12,478 nucleotides of DNA. It comes from Akkermansiaceae bacterium UBA1315 (lineage in GTDB: Bacteria > Verrucomicrobiota > Verrucomicrobiia > Verrucomicrobiales > Akkermansiaceae). The notes below the pieces were generated by a model. That model made no database searches, was not told where the DNA came from, and worked only from the letters and a program-made list of their open reading frames with translations. The stretch is from assembly GCA_002307065.1 (NCBI GenBank), contig DBTN01000040.1:102879-115356 (forward strand), in the 5' to 3' direction. The first letter of the stretch is position 1. Each line of letters starts with the position of its first letter. This document shows positions 11,351-12,478 of this stretch, piece after piece. The translations under genes were made by a program, and so were the position numbers.

Positions 11351-12478
11351 TCATTTCATCTGCGCGGTCGTCAGCTTTTCACGGCGTTCGCGGACGAGGC
11401 GGACGACGAGCGAGGTCCATCCGGTTTGGTGGGAAGCGCCAAGGCCTTCACCGGTTTCCGCGTGGAAATATTCGTGGAAAAGCAGCAGATCCTGCCAGTG
11501 GGAAACTTCGGTGTAACGCGGCGCATCGCCGAAACACGGGCGGTAGCCGTTATCATCCGGCAGGAAAAGCGAGATCAAACGATCGCAGAGATCGATCGCG
11601 ATTTCGAGCAGCGTCGCCTGATTTCCGGAACCGGTTGGGTATTCGATTTCGAAGGAATCGCCGTAGAAATAATAATAACGTTCGAGTGCTTCGATGATGA
11701 GGAAATTGATCGGGAACCAGATCGGCCCGCGCCAGTTGGAATTTCCACCAAACATATCCGTCGTCGCTTCGCCCGGAGTGTAGGGGACTTCATGGCGGGT
11801 GCCCTCGTGCTCAAAGACGAAGGGGGTTTCGTCGTGGGCTTTGCTCAGCGAACGGATGCCGAAATTCGAAAGGAATTCGTTCGGATCGAGCATGTAGGTG
11901 AGGCATTTCCGCAGGCGTTTTTCCGAAGGGATCGCCAGCAAGCAGCGGCCCGGATTTTTGCTGCCCGCCACGCGGCGGACGGTGATGTATTTCAACAGAT
12001 CCGGACGGTTGGTGAGGAACCAGTCCATGCGTTTGCGGAACCCGGGCAGCGAATCGATCGTTTTTTGCTTCAGCACCGTCACCGCGCAGAGCGGCAGCAG
12101 GCCGACGAGTGACCGGATGCGCAGCGGGATCGGATTGTCGTGATCGATGATGAGTTGATCGTAGTAGAAGTTATCCTGATCGTCCCACAGACCGGTTCCG
12201 CCCAAGGAATTGATCGCGTCGGTGATGTTGACGAAGTGTTCGAAAAATTTCGAAGCGATGTCTTCGTAGGCCGGTTTTTCCAATGCCAACTCCAAGGCCA
12301 TCGCGAGCATCGTTAAGCAGAACGACGCCATCCAGGCGGTGCCGTCGGCTTGGTTCAGCCGTCCGCCGCCGGGGAGCGCGTGGGAGCGGTCGAAGACCCC
12401 GATGTTGTCCAAACCGAGGAAACCCCCGCCGAAAACGTGGCGGCCTTCGATGTCCTTCCGGTTCACCCACCAGGTGAA
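11351..12478 (-). CDS. GH63/MGH1-like glycoside hydrolase, C-terminal part (truncated by window)
   Basis: The frame stays open to the right window edge (reading FTWWVNRKD at the edge), so the 5' part of the gene is outside; 375 residues are visible. Family landmarks are NRKDIEGRHVFGGGFLGLDN near the start, FDRSHALPGGGRLNQADGTA, the NWRGPIWFPINFLIIEAL motif and the closing GEGLGASHQTGWTSLVVRLV. These are characteristic of the (alpha/alpha)6 barrel of GH63 and of MGH1-like proteins, whose full-length bacterial members are often 800-900 residues. GH63 covers processing alpha-glucosidases and mannosyl/glucosylglycerate hydrolases, and the substrate here cannot be chosen. A GTG at 12466 could be read as a start, but the conserved residues upstream of it and continuous homology show it is internal (Val). 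The gene is convergent with the ABC ATPase with a 4-bp gap. Confidence 0.88.
   Translation of the reverse strand, partial: FTWWVNRKDIEGRHVFGGGFLGLDNIGVFDRSHALPGGGRLNQADGTAWMASFCLTMLAMALELALEKPAYEDIASKFFEHFVNITDAINSLGGTGLWDDQDNFYYDQLIIDHDNPIPLRIRSLVGLLPLCAVTVLKQKTIDSLPGFRKRMDWFLTNRPDLLKYITVRRVAGSKNPGRCLLAIPSEKRLRKCLTYMLDPNEFLSNFGIRSLSKAHDETPFVFEHEGTRHEVPYTPGEATTDMFGGNSNWRGPIWFPINFLIIEALERYYYFYGDSFEIEYPTGSGNQATLLEIAIDLCDRLISLFLPDDNGYRPCFGDAPRYTEVSHWQDLLLFHEYFHAETGEGLGASHQTGWTSLVVRLVRERREKLTTAQMK

Noticed and set aside
12283..12466. GTG at 12466 as the start of a short separate glycosidase gene
   Set aside because: The frame stays open to the window edge and the conserved family sequence continues upstream of it.

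Overview
The window reads as chromosomal DNA of a free-living, moderately GC-rich bacterium. It most likely belongs to the Verrucomicrobiota (Verrucomicrobiales-like). The grounds are the FabV-type enoyl reductase, the GYF/DUF4190 plus DUF2752 membrane pair, weak or absent Shine-Dalgarno sequences, and intergenic DNA packed with small GTT/AAC-loop and CCGAAGA-loop hairpins. This assignment is inferred from gene content and style, not from a marker gene.

Layout. (1) 1-527 is gene-free and holds two tandem copies of a hairpin-rich unit with a 313-bp period. The second copy ends one base from the stop codon of fabV. (2) 529-1719 (-) is fabV, the NADH-type enoyl-ACP/CoA reductase. (3) 1720-2235 is a long divergent intergenic region with two tandem operator-like dyads and a cluster of strong hairpins. 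(4) 2236-8424 (+) is an unbroken run of eight genes: GYF-DUF4190 membrane protein, DUF2752 membrane protein, pdxJ, acpS, hemB, an AI-2E-family membrane protein, a beta-lactamase-fold serine hydrolase and a small P-loop kinase. Gaps are 3-72 bp, so these probably form one or a few operons. (5) 8414-10430 (-) is a two-gene operon: a sugar-phosphate nucleotidyltransferase followed by a kinase very like bifidobacterial N-acetylhexosamine 1-kinase (NahK). (6) 10561-11346 (+) is a stand-alone ABC ATPase, divergent from that operon. (7) 11351-12478 (-) is the C-terminal part of a GH63/MGH1-like glycoside hydrolase that runs off the window.

How the genes work together. pdxJ, acpS and hemB make or install cofactors (pyridoxal phosphate, 4'-phosphopantetheine, tetrapyrrole). 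FabV completes the fatty-acid elongation cycle carried on the ACP that AcpS activates. The kinase and nucleotidyltransferase fit together as a route from a free (amino)sugar to sugar-1-phosphate to NDP-sugar. The GH63 enzyme nearby could supply sugars, but it is separated by the ABC gene and the link is only positional.

Most of the window is ordinary housekeeping sequence. I do not see a clear undescribed defence or mobile system. The parts most worth a second look are the repeat/hairpin DNA on both sides of fabV, the tandem dyads, the sugar kinase/nucleotidyltransferase pair, the uncharacterised membrane pair, and a marked excess of the palindromic words ACCGGT and CGATCG.
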